From Streptomyces sp. S3(2020) (GTDB lineage: Bacteria; Actinomycetota; Actinomycetes; Streptomycetales; Streptomycetaceae): a stretch of 35,227 bases of DNA. Of this stretch, positions 6,660 to 13,606 are shown piece by piece. Under the pieces are notes generated by a model. The model saw only the letters and a list, made by a program, of their open reading frames with translations. It was not told where the DNA came from and did not search any database. Made by a program: the position numbers and the translations under genes. Each line of letters begins with the position of its first letter. Positions within the stretch are counted from its first letter, which is position 1. The stretch covers positions 1 to 35,227 of the forward strand of contig NZ_JABERD010000098.1 in assembly GCF_013044505.1 (NCBI RefSeq), in the 5' to 3' direction.

Positions 6660-6713
6660 CGGCGCCCGTCAACCCCCGATCCACCGTGCCCGTCCTCCGT
6701 GCAGCCCACGCGA

Positions 6714-6741
6714 AGGGCCCCGGCACGATCACCGGGGCCCT
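6714..6741. terminator. Hairpin at the end of the Cys-rich gene
   Basis: AGGGCCCCGG (6714-6723) pairs perfectly with CCGGGGCCCT (6732-6741), 8-nt loop. It lies between convergent genes, downstream of both. Confidence 0.75.
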
Positions 6742-6768
6742 CACCGTCGTACGAGAAGAATCGCGACG

Positions 6769-6927
6769 TCAGCCGCACTGGCACGGATTGCCCGACTGGC
6801 ACCCGCACCCGCAGCCCGAGCCGCAGCCGCACGCGCCTATCAGCGTCAGGTTCCTGATCTCGGCGGGCTGCTCGGTCCGGCGTTCCTGGGTGGGGTCGGG
6901 CGTGGGGGTGCTGGGGGATTCGGCCAT
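6769..6927 (-). CDS. Cys-rich 52-residue protein, putative metal-binding peptide
   Basis: ATG at 6927 with an excellent AGGAGGG 5-6 nt upstream. Residues 1-30 are a polar Pro/Thr/Glu-rich linker (MAESPSTPTPDPTQERRTEQ); the last 20 residues contain seven cysteines in a Gly-rich pattern (CGCGSGCGCGC then CQCG), like a miniature metallothionein. No signal peptide. It lies downstream of phoU on the same strand (198-bp gap) and is followed by a terminator. A role in Zn/Cu/Ni binding is plausible; a modified peptide precursor is an alternative but no modifying enzyme is nearby. Confidence 0.75.
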   Translation of the reverse strand: MAESPSTPTPDPTQERRTEQPAEIRNLTLIGACGCGSGCGCGCQSGNPCQCG

Positions 6928-7125
6928 GGGTCCCTCCTCGGCGAGGCAAGGGTCTGGCCCTCGGACAGACCCTGTGCCCATTCCATGCCCGCCCCGGCGG
7001 TCGCATCAACGGCGCACTGAGGCTCGCGCGCGCCCCGAACAGGCCCCCGCACACCCCCGGCGGGCCCGGCTGACCCGGAGCTCAGTCGGTGCTCAGGCGC
7101 TGCTCGGGCGCTGCCCAGGTGCCAC

Positions 7126-7815
7126 TCAGGCGCTCTCGACGCCCGTCGCCGGCTGGATGTCCGCCTGGAGATCGTCCGCGTGCTCACCCGTCACCAGGAA
7201 CACCACACGCTTGGCCACCGACACCGCATGGTCGGCGAACCGCTCGTAGTAGCGGCCCAGCAGGGTGACGTCCACCGCCGTCTCGATGCCGTGCTTCCAG
7301 CGGTCGTCCAGCAGGTGCTGGAAGAGGGTGCGGTGCAGGAGGTCCATCTCGTCGTCGTCCTGCTCCAGCTGGAGCGCGAGGTCGACGTCCTTGGTGATGA
7401 TGACCTCCGCCGCCTTCGCCATCAGGCGCTGCGCGAGCTGGCCCATCTCCAGGATCGTGGCGTGCAGGTCGTGCGGGATGGCGCGCTCCGGGAAGCGCAG
7501 CCGCGCCAGCTTCGCCACATGCTGGGCGAGGTCACCCGAGCGCTCCAGGTCCGCCGACATCCGCAGGGACGTGACGACGATACGGAGGTCCGTGGCCACC
7601 GGCTGCTGCCTGGCCAGCAGGGCTATGGCCCGCGCCTCCAGTTCGTGCTGGAGGTCGTCCACCCTCTGGTCGGCCTCGATGACACTTTCGGCCAGCTTCA
7701 GGTCGGAGTCGAGGATGGACGTCGTGGCGCGCCCGATCGCCGACCCCACCAGCCGGGCCATCTCCACCAGACCGTCGCCGATCGAGTCAAGTTCCTCGTG
7801 GTACGCGTCCCGCAT
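7126..7815 (-). CDS. phoU: Phosphate signalling regulator PhoU
   Basis: 229 residues from ATG 7815 (MRDAYHEELDSIGDGL), which matches the family start; the frame extends upstream but with no family resemblance. Two PhoU repeats, each a three-helix bundle, contain the Glu/Asp metal-binding signatures (EADQRVDDLQHELEARAIALL, about 45-65, and QDDDEMDLLHRTLFQHLL, about 150-170), plus YYERFADHAVSVAKRV near the end. PhoU restrains PhoR signalling and Pst activity when phosphate is plentiful; it acts on the cytoplasmic face. It diverges from phoR-phoP, and the PHO box at 7934-7977 lies in its promoter region, so PhoP probably controls it. Confidence 0.95.
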   Translation of the reverse strand: MRDAYHEELDSIGDGLVEMARLVGSAIGRATTSILDSDLKLAESVIEADQRVDDLQHELEARAIALLARQQPVATDLRIVVTSLRMSADLERSGDLAQHVAKLARLRFPERAIPHDLHATILEMGQLAQRLMAKAAEVIITKDVDLALQLEQDDDEMDLLHRTLFQHLLDDRWKHGIETAVDVTLLGRYYERFADHAVSVAKRVVFLVTGEHADDLQADIQPATGVESA

Positions 7816-7933
7816 CAGGGATCCCTCTCTTACGTCTGCCTCGGGGGTTCCGGGGGCCAGATCCAGCCACCGGAAACGTCCGACAACCGGCGCTGTGAAC
7901 CCCACGCTCCCACGTTCGGCCCTGTACGCGTCG

Positions 7934-7977
7934 ATTTCCGTCACCCCAAATGAACCATCACTGGCTCCAAGGTGAAC
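7934..7977 (-). promoter_or_regulatory. PHO box (PhoP-binding direct repeats) between phoU and phoR
   Basis: On the minus strand four 11-bp units follow each other: GTTCACCTTGG (7977-7967), AGCCAGTGATG (7966-7956), GTTCATTTGGG (7955-7945) and GTGACGGAAAT (7944-7934). Units 1, 3 and 4 fit the Streptomyces PhoP consensus (G-T-T/G-C/A-A-C-C in an 11-bp register). It implies autoregulation of phoRP and control of phoU. Confidence 0.75.
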
Positions 7978-8038
7978 TCTGGGCGACGAGTGTTCGAGCT
8001 CGCACCTCGAAGGCTGTGGCCAGGAGCGATCCCGTGCC

Positions 8039-8044
8039 TAACCT
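8039..8044 (+). promoter_or_regulatory. Probable -10 box of a leaderless phoR-phoP transcript
   Basis: TAACCT ends 6 nt before the phoR ATG at 8051, with no Shine-Dalgarno sequence in between. The PHO box lies 60-110 bp upstream, fitting activation by phosphorylated PhoP. Confidence 0.55.
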
Positions 8045-8050
8045 GGATGC

Positions 8051-9298
8051 ATGGACGTGAACGCGGCGGTCGCCGCATTGGCAGCGATCGCCGGAGCACT
8101 TACCGGCGTGATCGCCATGCTGGCGTTCCGCTTCAGCGAGCGGGAGCAGAAACGCCCCACCCGCACCTCTCTGCACACCGACCCGGTGCTTCCGCCGGGC
8201 GTGGACACCGTCCTGTCCGTCCTCCGCTCCTCCGCCGTCGTCCTCGACGAGGCCGACGGTGTCGTCAAGGCCAGCTCGGCCGCCTACGCCCTCGGCCTGG
8301 TCCGCGGCGGCAAGCTCGCCGTCGAGCCCATGCTCCAGATGGCCCGCGACACCAGGAGAGACGGAGAGATACGACAGGTCGAACTGGATCTGCCGAGAAG
8401 GGGAACCGGACGCGGCGAGGCCCTCGCGGTCTCCGCCCGGGTCGCCCCGCTCGGCTCACGGCTGGTCCTCCTCCTGGTCGAGGACCTCACCGAGGCCCGC
8501 CGTATCGAGGCGGTCCGCCGCGACTTCGTCGCGAACGTCAGCCATGAGCTCAAGACCCCGGTCGGCGCCCTCTCCCTGCTGTCCGAGGCCGTCATGGACG
8601 CCTCCGACGACCCCGAGGCGGTGACGCGCTTCGCCGGCCGTATGCAGATCGAGGCGACCCGGCTGACCAACCTGGTCCAGGAGCTCATCGATCTGTCGCG
8701 GGTCCAGAACGACGACCCGCTGGAGGACGCCGAGCCGGTCCGTATCGACGAACTCGTCGCCGAGGCCATCGACCGCTGCCGCCACCAGGCCGGCACCAAG
8801 CAGATCACGATGGCCGCCGGCGGCACCGCCGACCTCAGGATCTGGGGCAACCGCGGCCAGCTCGCCGCCGCCCTCGGCAACCTCGTCGAGAACGCCGTGA
8901 ACTACTCCCCGGCCCGCACCCGTGTCGGCATAGCCGCCCGCCGGGTGACCGCGCCCGGCGGGGACCTCATCGAGATCGCCGTGACCGACCAGGGCATCGG
9001 CATCTCCGACAAGGACAAGGAGCGCGTCTTCGAGCGCTTCTACCGCGTCGACCCGGCCCGCTCCCGTGCCACCGGCGGCACGGGCCTGGGCCTGGCGATC
9101 GTCAAACACGTGGCCGCCTCCCATGCCGGGGAGGTCACGGTGTGGAGCTCGGAGGGACAAGGCTCCACGTTCACCCTGCGGCTGCCGGAGGCGGGGGCTG
9201 CCCGCGACCGCGCACATCACCCGGCCGACCTCGATGACGAGGACGGACCCGACCCATCCCCGTACGAACCGCTTCCCGCCCCGGAGGTCCTTCCGTGA
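8051..9298 (+). CDS. phoR: Phosphate sensor histidine kinase PhoR
   Basis: 415-residue membrane histidine kinase (mycobacterial relative: SenX3). One N-terminal membrane helix (residues 5-26, no periplasmic sensor domain), a PAS-like region (50-145), the H-box NVSHELKTP with phospho-acceptor His165, the N-box NLVENAVNY (Asn281), the G1 box DQGIGI (313-318) and G2 GGTGLGLAI (342-350). The C-terminal 35 residues are an acidic/Pro-rich tail. The lack of an extracytoplasmic loop fits sensing through the Pst-PhoU complex rather than free phosphate. GTGA overlap (4 bp) with phoP indicates translational coupling. Confidence 0.95.
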   Translation: MDVNAAVAALAAIAGALTGVIAMLAFRFSEREQKRPTRTSLHTDPVLPPGVDTVLSVLRSSAVVLDEADGVVKASSAAYALGLVRGGKLAVEPMLQMARDTRRDGEIRQVELDLPRRGTGRGEALAVSARVAPLGSRLVLLLVEDLTEARRIEAVRRDFVANVSHELKTPVGALSLLSEAVMDASDDPEAVTRFAGRMQIEATRLTNLVQELIDLSRVQNDDPLEDAEPVRIDELVAEAIDRCRHQAGTKQITMAAGGTADLRIWGNRGQLAAALGNLVENAVNYSPARTRVGIAARRVTAPGGDLIEIAVTDQGIGISDKDKERVFERFYRVDPARSRATGGTGLGLAIVKHVAASHAGEVTVWSSEGQGSTFTLRLPEAGAARDRAHHPADLDDEDGPDPSPYEPLPAPEVLP

Positions 9299-9975
9299 CC
9301 CGAGTGCTTGTCGTCGAGGACGAGGAGTCCTTCTCCGACGCCCTGTCGTACATGCTCCGCAAGGAGGGCTTCGAGGTCGCGGTCGCGACCACGGGCCCCG
9401 ACGGACTCGACGAGTTCGAGCGCAACGGCGCCGACCTCGTCCTCCTCGACCTGATGCTGCCCGGCCTGCCGGGCACCGAGGTCTGCCGTCAGCTGCGCGG
9501 CCGCTCCAACGTCCCCGTCATCATGGTGACCGCCAAGGACAGCGAGATCGACAAGGTCGTGGGGCTGGAGATAGGAGCCGACGACTATGTCACCAAGCCC
9601 TTCTCCTCCCGCGAACTGGTCGCCCGTATCCGGGCCGTCCTGCGCCGCCGCGGCGAGCCCGAGGAGGTCACCCCGGCCGCGCTGGAGGCCGGCCCGGTCC
9701 GGATGGACGTGGACCGTCATGTGGTCACCGTCTCCGGCTCCAAGGTCGACCTGCCCCTCAAGGAGTTCGACCTGCTCGAAATGCTCCTGCGCAACGCCGG
9801 CCGAGTCCTGACCCGCATGCAGCTCATCGACCGCGTCTGGGGCGCCGACTACGTCGGCGACACCAAGACCCTCGACGTCCACGTCAAGCGCCTGCGCGCC
9901 AAGATCGAACCGGACCCGGGCGCGCCGCGGTACCTGGTGACGGTGAGGGGTCTCGGCTACAAGTTTGAACCCTAA
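9295..9975 (+). CDS. phoP: Response regulator PhoP (OmpR family)
   Basis: 226 residues, GTG start at 9295 overlapping the phoR stop by 4 bp. Receiver domain: acidic pocket Glu8/Asp9, phospho-acceptor Asp52 in LVLLDLMLPG, and Lys101 in VTKPF. The winged-helix DNA-binding domain (about 128-226) has KEFDLLEMLLRNAGRVLTRMQL and the recognition helix TKTLDVHVKRLRAKIE, then the wing YLVTVRGLGYKFEP. When phosphorylated by PhoR it activates pho regulon genes at PHO boxes and represses nitrogen and antibiotic genes in Streptomyces. The coding region is immediately followed by a structured RNA and a terminator. Confidence 0.96.
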   Translation: MTRVLVVEDEESFSDALSYMLRKEGFEVAVATTGPDGLDEFERNGADLVLLDLMLPGLPGTEVCRQLRGRSNVPVIMVTAKDSEIDKVVGLEIGADDYVTKPFSSRELVARIRAVLRRRGEPEEVTPAALEAGPVRMDVDRHVVTVSGSKVDLPLKEFDLLEMLLRNAGRVLTRMQLIDRVWGADYVGDTKTLDVHVKRLRAKIEPDPGAPRYLVTVRGLGYKFEP

Positions 9976-9984
9976 GTCGCCGAT

Positions 9985-10135
9985 CCGCTACGATAAGTGG
10001 CCCTCGCCGTCGGGTAGGCGGAGAGGCTAAACGCTTGTGGAGCGTTGGTAAGACCCGGAGAGATCCGGGCGCGACGCGGTGAAGCAGGAAGCTCCGTGAG
10101 GGCGTGCCAAAAGTTCGAGCCGTAGCGCTCGGAAA
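9985..10135 (+). ncRNA. HEARO/omega-RNA-like structured RNA with no nuclease gene
   Basis: Starts within about 10-25 nt of the phoP stop. The closing stem GCCCTC (10000-10005) pairs with GAGGGC (10098-10103). Inside: GGAGAGGCTAAACGC, a perfect 6-bp hairpin AACGCT/AGCGTT (10030-10035 and 10041-10046), and a perfect hairpin CCCGGA/TCCGGG with a GNRA-type GAGA tetraloop (10054-10069). These are followed by GCGACGCGGTGAAGCAGGAAGCTCC. The words GGCTAAACGC and GTGAAGCAGGAAGC are what I recall as hallmarks of HEARO RNA, the guide-RNA scaffold of IscB nucleases. No IscB or TnpB gene is nearby, so this is a stand-alone copy. Boundaries are approximate. Confidence 0.6.
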
Positions 10136-10140
10136 CGCCA

Positions 10141-10173
10141 AGGGCGGGAACCGATAACCAAGGTTCCCGCCCT
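10141..10173. terminator. Strong bidirectional hairpin after phoP/ncRNA
   Basis: AGGGCGGGAACC (10141-10152) pairs perfectly over 12 bp with GGTTCCCGCCCT (10162-10173), 9-nt loop. It separates the phoP transcript from the convergent lipoprotein gene. Confidence 0.85.
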
Positions 10174-10191
10174 AGCTGTGTGCGGCGCTGC

Positions 10192-10845
10192 TCAGTGCCC
10201 TGCTGCTGCCTCGGAGGACTCTGAGGCCGACGCCGAGTCGGTCGGCGTGGCCCCCGACGGGGTGGCCGTGTCGGTGGCCGACCCGGTCGGGGAGGGCGAG
10301 GTGCTCTCGTCCGTGCCCGGCGCCTCGGGGACCTCGGTGGGGCCCCACTTCTCGAAGAAGCTCTTGGCCGGCACCACGAAGGCCCGCAGGCTCACCGCAC
10401 CGGTCTTGCTGAAGGTGAAGGTGATCTTCTGCGCGTTGCCGTCCTGGACCGCCTCGCGGCTGCTGGACAGGACCGCGGAGGCGTTGCCCGCACCGCCGAG
10501 GACGAGGGAGCCGCCGGCCGGGATGGTCAGCTTGCCCTTCCCCTTGGCGGCGGAGAGCTCGGCGGTCTTGCCGGCGTCGTCCACGGTGACCGAGTCCAGC
10601 GTTTCGGCGGTGGGGCCGCTGTTGAACAGGGTCGCGGAGATCACGGCCGGACCTGTCGACTCCAGGTCGGGCTGGGTGATGACGACGGCGTTCTGGATCT
10701 TGATGTCACCGACGGAGGTGGCCGCGTTGTCCGGCTTGACCTCCAGCGTCTGGGCGTTGTTGCCGGCCGCGCACGCGGAGAGCGAGGCGATCGAGAACGC
10801 GATGGCGGCGGCCGTGAGGCCACCGCGTCGAAGGCTGCTGCTCAC
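10192..10845 (-). CDS. Secreted lipoprotein, unknown
   Basis: 217 residues from GTG 10845, chosen because AAGGAG lies 11 nt upstream and the n-region SSSLRRGG begins directly. A lipoprotein signal peptide ends in the lipobox LSAC (Cys25), so the protein is anchored outside the membrane. A beta-rich domain follows (LEVKPDNAATSVGDIKIQNAVVITQ and TFTFSKTGAVSLRAFVVPAKSFFEKW), resembling copper-chaperone-like/DUF461 folds without the Met/His ligands. The last ~45 residues are a Ser/Thr/Pro-rich linker. It shares a divergent promoter region with carD. Function not assigned. Confidence 0.8.
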   Translation of the reverse strand: MSSSLRRGGLTAAAIAFSIASLSACAAGNNAQTLEVKPDNAATSVGDIKIQNAVVITQPDLESTGPAVISATLFNSGPTAETLDSVTVDDAGKTAELSAAKGKGKLTIPAGGSLVLGGAGNASAVLSSSREAVQDGNAQKITFTFSKTGAVSLRAFVVPAKSFFEKWGPTEVPEAPGTDESTSPSPTGSATDTATPSGATPTDSASASESSEAAAGH

Positions 10846-11458
10846 GGCGGCGGCAACTCCTTGACTCGAACGGGGCGGGCGCATAAAGCCGCCCTAAGTG
10901 TCTGTCAGCGGCCTTAGGTTACCGAGCCGTTCCCGCGGCACCGCACCCGACCCTCCCCAACGGGCCGTCTTCGCACCGCAGGGGCTAGTCGTCACCCCCC
11001 ACAAGTGACTCACGAGTCACTTTGAGCCCGCACTCGTCCGGCATTCACATAAGAGTCCTTCGCGTCCGCTCGCAAATCTTCCGTGAAGGAAATCGCGATC
11101 GTCCACGAAATTGATCACGGGCTGATCCGGTGGGTGCTCGTGATTGCGAGTGATCAATTCCGGAAACGGCGCGGAAGCGACTCCGGGCACCGAACGGAGT
11201 AGCGGAAGTCGCACACCTGGAACCAGACATATGGGGACGTTCGTCTACGCAGAAGGGCCTCCGGATGTGTGTAACGTACGCGTTTCACCTCCCCTGGAGA
11301 GCTGCTCCGACCTGCGAATACCTTCTTCCGCTCGGCCTCCGCAGCACGTTCCTGTTGCTGTTGTCAAGCCCCGAGATATGCCCTGACCTGCGAAAACGCC
11401 ATTCAGAACCCGCAGTTTCCGTGTTACCCTGGATAGCCACGGAAGGGGTACCTGTCAC
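10846..11458. other. 613-bp divergent control region between the lipoprotein gene and carD
   Basis: No gene seen. It contains two inverted repeats: AAGTGACTC/GAGTCACTT with a 2-bp centre (11003-11022), and AATTGATCAC/GTGATCAATT separated by 31 bp (11109-11159). The stretch 11080-11165 is relatively AT-rich, suggesting promoters and regulator binding. Confidence 0.5.
11402..11430 (+). promoter_or_regulatory. Candidate carD promoter
   Basis: TTCAGA (11402-11407), a 17-bp spacer and TACCCT (11425-11430). The carD ATG at 11459 is preceded by GAAGGGG, giving a leader of about 20 nt with a normal ribosome binding site. Confidence 0.4.
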
Positions 11459-11941
11459 ATGACGTTCAAGGTTGGCGACACCGTGGTCTATCCCCATCAC
11501 GGGGCCGCGCTGATCGAGGCTATCGAAACTCGCCAGATCAAAGGCGTGGACAAGACCTACTTGGTGCTGAAGGTCGCCCAGGGTGACCTGACGGTACGTG
11601 TGCCAGCGGACAATGCGGAGTTCGTCGGCGTGCGTGATGTGGTCGGTCAGGACGGGCTGGACCGGGTCTTCGAGGTGCTGCGCGCGCCGTACGCCGAGGA
11701 GCCCACGAACTGGTCGCGTCGTTACAAGGCAAATCTGGAGAAGCTCGCCTCCGGCGATGTCATCAAGGTCGCGGAAGTCGTGCGTGACCTGTGGCGTCGT
11801 GAGCGTGAGCGCGGACTTTCCGCAGGTGAGAAGCGCATGCTCGCCAAGGCCCGCCAGATCCTGGTGAGCGAGCTCGCCCTCGCGGAGAACACGAACGAGG
11901 ACAAGGCCGAGGCCCTGCTCGACGAGGTCCTCGCGTCCTGA
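11459..11941 (+). CDS. carD: CarD/CdnL-family RNA polymerase-binding regulator
   Basis: 160 residues, ATG 11459 with GAAGGGG upstream. The N-terminal Tudor-like RNA-polymerase interaction domain starts MTFKVGDTVVYPHHGAALIE and includes YLVLKVAQGDLTVRVP (residues 1-60). The helical DNA-binding half contains NWSRRYKANLEKLASGDVIKVAEVVRDLW and RRERERGLSAGEKRMLAKARQILVSELALA, with the conserved Trp. CarD binds the RNA polymerase beta subunit and stabilises open complexes at rRNA and housekeeping promoters. Typical length. It is placed before ispD-ispF-cysS as usual in actinomycetes, but is separated by a hairpin and a repeat, so it is probably its own unit. Confidence 0.95.
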   Translation: MTFKVGDTVVYPHHGAALIEAIETRQIKGVDKTYLVLKVAQGDLTVRVPADNAEFVGVRDVVGQDGLDRVFEVLRAPYAEEPTNWSRRYKANLEKLASGDVIKVAEVVRDLWRRERERGLSAGEKRMLAKARQILVSELALAENTNEDKAEALLDEVLAS

Positions 11942-11990
11942 CGACGCACGCTGCCGCCAGGTCAGCACATTGCTGTGCCTATTAGAAGAA

Positions 11991-12036
11991 TGCCGCGGTG
12001 CCCGATGACGTAATTCCGTCGCCGGGCGCTGCGGCA
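11991..12036 (+). terminator. Imperfect hairpin downstream of carD
   Basis: TGCCGC (11991-11996) pairs with GCGGCA (12031-12036); inner helices CCCG/CGGG and GACG/CGTC extend it. Probable carD terminator. Confidence 0.5.
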
Positions 12037-12071
12037 TGTTCGTGCCCGGACACCATGCGGGATGTCACGGG

Positions 12072-12135
12072 ATCGGGGTCCCCGAAACCTCATCGGGGTC
12101 TCCGAAAGAAACCTCATCGGGGTCCCCGAAACCTC
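12072..12135. repeat. Three tandem copies of a 20/24-bp unit with CGGGG-T-CCCCG core
   Basis: ATCGGGGTCCCCGAAACCTC (12072-12091), a variant with one T and an inserted GAAA-like block (12092-12115), and an exact third copy (12116-12135). Each unit contains an inverted repeat CGGGGTCCCCG. It lies in the 332-bp gap between carD and ispD, which otherwise holds only the carD terminator. Confidence 0.8.
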
Positions 12136-12273
12136 GGAGTCCCCGATACTTGGCGTGCCGGGCCCGGGCAGCAGGCTCGACCGGCGTCACGGAAGGGTCC
12201 GGTCAAGGCGTCGCGCCCGGCACGATGTCTGGCCTACCCACCTTGGCCGAGCACACAAACCTGACAGGAACCG

Positions 12274-13026
12274 ATGTCTGACGATTCGCGCCCTTCGCAC
12301 GCCGAACTCCGCACGGCGGTCGTGATTCCGGCCGCCGGCCGAGGCGTACGACTCGGCCCGGGCGCCCCCAAGGCGCTCCGCGCGCTGAACGGCACCCCCA
12401 TGCTGATCCACGCGGTCCGCGCGATGGCCGCCTCCCGCGCGGTCTCCCTGGTCGTCGTCGTGGCCCCGCCCGACGGCGCCGGCGAGGTCAAGAGCCTCCT
12501 GGACGCCCACGCCCTCCCCGAGCGCACCGACTTCCTGGTCGTCCCCGGCGGCCGGGAACGCCAGGACTCCGTGAAGCTCGGCCTGGACGCCCTGCCGCCG
12601 GACTACGACATCGTCCTCGTCCACGACGCCGCCCGCCCGCTGGTCCCCGTGGACACGGTGGACGCGGTCATCGAGGCCGTACGGGAGGGCGCCACGGCCG
12701 TCGTGCCCGCACTGCCCCTCGCCGACACGGTGAAGGAGGTCGAGCCGGCCCGGGTCCCCGGCGAGCCCGAGCCCGTCGTCGCCACCCCGGAGCGCTCCCG
12801 GCTCCGCGCCGTCCAGACCCCCCAGGGCTTCGACCGCGCGACCCTGATCCGCGCCCACGAGACGGTCACCGGCAACGTCACCGACGACGCGAGCATGATC
12901 GAGCAGCTCGGCGGGACGGTCGTGGTGGTCCCCGGCCACGAGGAGGCCTTCAAGGTCACGCGCCCGCTGGACCTGGTCCTCGCGGAGGCGGTCCTGGCGC
13001 GCAGGAGGCTCAACGATGGCTTCTGA
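12274..13026 (+). CDS. ispD: 2-C-methyl-D-erythritol 4-phosphate cytidylyltransferase
   Basis: 250 residues; ATG 12274 preceded by CAGGA. Third step of the MEP isoprenoid pathway: CTP plus MEP gives CDP-methylerythritol. The nucleotide-binding signature AVVIPAAGRGVRLGPGAPKAL (residues 15-35), GGRERQDSVKLGL, the catalytic VLVHDAARPLV (113-123) and QTPQGFDRATL are all present. The protein carries a short internal insertion (EVEPARVPGEPEPV) in the loop before VATPERSRL, common in actinomycetes. The 3' end overlaps ispF by 11 bp. Confidence 0.96.
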   Translation: MSDDSRPSHAELRTAVVIPAAGRGVRLGPGAPKALRALNGTPMLIHAVRAMAASRAVSLVVVVAPPDGAGEVKSLLDAHALPERTDFLVVPGGRERQDSVKLGLDALPPDYDIVLVHDAARPLVPVDTVDAVIEAVREGATAVVPALPLADTVKEVEPARVPGEPEPVVATPERSRLRAVQTPQGFDRATLIRAHETVTGNVTDDASMIEQLGGTVVVVPGHEEAFKVTRPLDLVLAEAVLARRRLNDGF

Positions 13027-13519
13027 GGACTTCGCAGGTATCCCCCTGCCGCAGGTCGGCATCGGCACCGACATCCACGCCTTCGAAGAGGGCCGCGAGC
13101 TGTGGTGCGCCGGACTGAAGTGGGAGGGCGAGGGCCCGGGACTGGCCGGCCACTCCGACGCCGACGTCGTCGCCCACGCCGCGTGCAACGCGCTGTTCTC
13201 GGCGGCGGGCCTCGGGGACCTGGGGCAGCACTTCGGCACGGGGCGCCCCGAGTGGTCGGGTGCCTCCGGGACCACCTTGTTGACGGAGGCGGCCCGGATC
13301 GTGCGCGACGCCGGCTTCCGCGTCGGCAACATCGCCGTACAGGTCGTAGGACCGCGTCCGAAGATCGGCAAGCGCCGCGACGAGGCCCAGAAGATCCTCT
13401 CCGAGGCGGCGGGAGCACCGGTGTCGGTGTCCGGCGCGACGACGGACGGACTGGGCTTCCCCGGCCGCGACGAGGGCCTCATGGCGATCGCCACGGCGCT
13501 GGTCGTACGGGTCGGCTGA
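13016..13519 (+). CDS. ispF: 2-C-methyl-D-erythritol 2,4-cyclodiphosphate synthase
   Basis: 167 residues. ATG 13016 lies within the end of ispD and has a perfect AGGAGG about 8 nt upstream. It cyclises CDP-ME 2-phosphate with loss of CMP (MEP pathway). The metal ligands appear in GIGTDIHAFEEG (Asp/His, about residues 19-26) and GHSDADVVAHA (His). The substrate-loop residues are in GLGDLGQHFG, and the C-terminal family signature in ATTTDGLGFPGRDEGL-like form. ispE, which acts between ispD and ispF, is not here, as usual. Confidence 0.96.
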   Translation: MASEDFAGIPLPQVGIGTDIHAFEEGRELWCAGLKWEGEGPGLAGHSDADVVAHAACNALFSAAGLGDLGQHFGTGRPEWSGASGTTLLTEAARIVRDAGFRVGNIAVQVVGPRPKIGKRRDEAQKILSEAAGAPVSVSGATTDGLGFPGRDEGLMAIATALVVRVG

Positions 13520-13594
13520 CGGGTCGACTGACCGGCGACGTCACGAATGCGTCCCCTTGAGCGGAACGCGCGCAAGGCACTACCCGGGGCCCAC

Positions 13595-13600
13595 TACCCT
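13595..13600 (+). promoter_or_regulatory. Probable -10 box of a leaderless cysS transcript
   Basis: TACCCT ends 6 nt before GTG 13607; no Shine-Dalgarno sequence lies between. This supports GTG 13607 over the in-frame ATG at 13547. Confidence 0.5.
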
Positions 13601-13606
13601 GGTGTC

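Noticed and set aside
8051..9975. SenX3-RegX3 naming of the two-component pair
   Set aside because: Those are the mycobacterial names; in Streptomyces the same pair beside phoU is PhoR-PhoP.
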